DNA from: Candidatus Gottesmanbacteria bacterium CG_4_10_14_0_8_um_filter_37_24
Lineage (GTDB): Bacteria; Patescibacteriota; Microgenomatia; 2-02-FULL-39-11
Reading direction: 5' to 3'
Assembly (NCBI GenBank): GCA_002785215.1
Contig: PFMK01000001.1
Location: 1-22,065 of the forward strand
Length of the DNA: 22,065 nucleotides
A program made the translations under genes and the position numbers. The notes under the pieces were generated by a model. That model did no database searches, was not told the origin of the DNA, and was given only the letters and a program-made list of their open reading frames with translations. Below, piece after piece: positions 21,212 to 22,065 of the stretch (the first letter of the stretch is position 1; the number at the start of each line of letters is the position of its first letter).

Positions 21212-22065
21212 ATGAAAATCCCTCCGGAATATAATTTCAATTCAAACATCGTATCATCTTTACAGAAGATTGAAGCAAACAGGCAAATCATCGCAATTTT
21301 TGCAAAAAAACATGCCCTTGAAAAAAGTAAGTTCCTCCAAAATGCGGTATTCAAAAGAGCCTTTTATACACTCTGCCTTGAGGGTGAGAAAATATCTTAT
21401 ATCAAGTATTCCCTTGAAAATTTAGCAAGTGTTCAAAACACGAAGATTTGGAATGCACTGAATATTTATAAGTGGATCAAAGACGGTTTTGTTTATAAAA
21501 AAAAACTGACATTAGGTGACTTGCTATACCTGCATAAACTGGTAATGCAGGGATCTGTCAGAGTGAAAGAAGCCGGAGTTTTCAGGAAAGTCCAGGAGTT
21601 ATCGATAATCGATTTCACAAAAGAAGGTGTATATGCGTTTACACCGCCGGGCGAGATAGAAGCACATATAGATAAACTCATCAGTTTCATAAATAGCGAT
21701 CTGGAAATATTTATTCCTATAAAAGCCAGTCTGGCCCTATACATATTCATGAGAATTTCCCCATTTCTTGAAGGTAACGGTCTGGTGGGAAGACTGCTTT
21801 TTTTCTTGGTTTTTACCAGAGATAATTATCTTTTTGAGAATGCCTTGGTAGTGGAAGAGTATCTTTATCGGGTAAAGGAAGAATACTTTCATATATTAAA
21901 TGATGAAAAAGATGCAGGAAGATTCTTGGAATTTATGCTTAACATTATATCCAAAGCATCCAGCCAGTTAAGATTGATTTTGACAGAGAAGGCAGAAAGG
22001 GTATTGCCAGATGAACTTTTACCCAGGAGGAAAAAGATACTTGATTATATTTTAGAGAAGGGAAC
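21212..22065 (+). CDS. Fic-fold protein with degenerate catalytic motif (runs off the window)
   Basis: There are 284 codons before the window ends, with no stop. The fold is recognisable. LYLHKLVMQG (105-114) and AGVFRKVQELSI (121-132) match the family's LHxxL and GxYRxxxVxI. FTPPGEIEAHIDKLISFIN (143-161) is the usual flap and helix. The Fic motif reads SPFLEGNGLVGR (183-194) instead of HPFxDGNGRxxR: the catalytic His is Ser183, the metal Asp is Glu187, and the Arg after GNG is Leu191. An inhibitory-helix motif of the (S/T)xxxE(G/N) kind is present as TLCLEG (53-58). AMP-transfer by the normal mechanism is therefore unlikely. The C-terminus (RRKKILDYILEKG) begins what looks like a winged helix. 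Confidence 0.75.
   Translation, partial: MKIPPEYNFNSNIVSSLQKIEANRQIIAIFAKKHALEKSKFLQNAVFKRAFYTLCLEGEKISYIKYSLENLASVQNTKIWNALNIYKWIKDGFVYKKKLTLGDLLYLHKLVMQGSVRVKEAGVFRKVQELSIIDFTKEGVYAFTPPGEIEAHIDKLISFINSDLEIFIPIKASLALYIFMRISPFLEGNGLVGRLLFFLVFTRDNYLFENALVVEEYLYRVKEEYFHILNDEKDAGRFLEFMLNIISKASSQLRLILTEKAERVLPDELLPRRKKILDYILEKG

Noticed and set aside
1..22065. CRISPR array, insertion sequence or prophage
   Set aside because: No evenly spaced direct repeats, transposase, integrase or phage structural motifs were seen on either strand. The only tandem repeat is the 28-base heptamer run at 7657.

Overview
The window is a compact, AT-rich, almost entirely plus-strand bacterial segment. Many proteins are short for their families, including a 356-residue DnaX, a YbeY that ends at its last metal-ligand region, and a 65-residue bS21. 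Several start codons lack a Shine-Dalgarno (SD) sequence. UGA is used as stop (phoU, the first pstB), which argues against the code-25 lineages. Together with families I associate with Patescibacteria (a MYG1/DHHQ protein and a small nucleoside-deoxyribosyltransferase-like protein), this suggests a CPR/Patescibacteria genome, possibly Microgenomates-like. That placement is an inference; there is no rRNA or tRNA here to test it.

Layout. 1-476: an orphan small ORF with a promoter and a terminator. 477-2159: proS. 2257-7029: a phosphate operon, pstS-pstC-pstA-pstB-pstB-phoU, followed by the C-terminal stub of a PiT phosphate transporter. 7401-10947: housekeeping genes (MYG1-like protein, HIT hydrolase, bS21, YbeY, DnaX, YbaB). 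11038-18699: a sulfur/adenosine segment with an adenosine kinase, S-adenosylhomocysteine hydrolase, a divergent SAM-hydrolase-like protein, a cystathionine beta-synthase-type enzyme and cystathionine gamma-lyase. An orphan 84-residue ORF and a minus-strand methyltransferase-thymidylate kinase-like fusion are embedded in it. 18855-22065: PRPP synthase, RecR, a deoxyribosyltransferase-like protein with a ribbon-helix-helix-like tail, and a Fic-fold protein that runs off the window.

How the genes fit together. The sulfur/adenosine genes can be read as one route. Methyltransferases convert SAM to SAH. AhcY splits SAH to homocysteine and adenosine. AdoK recovers adenosine as AMP. The CBS-type enzyme and CGL carry homocysteine through cystathionine to cysteine. 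The phosphate operon forms a high-affinity importer with its PhoU brake.

Best leads. (1) The two PstB ATPases carry complementary defects that all fall in the same composite ATP site, so an asymmetric heterodimer is predicted. (2) The cystathionine synthase gene has a four-arm leader whose SD lies inside a hairpin that an upstream arm could open. (3) A GC-rich structured leader precedes ahcY. (4) A methyltransferase is fused to a dTMP-kinase-like domain. (5) phoU appears to start at AUA. (6) The Fic protein has lost its catalytic His. (7) A PiT stub carries a copy of the next gene's start region.
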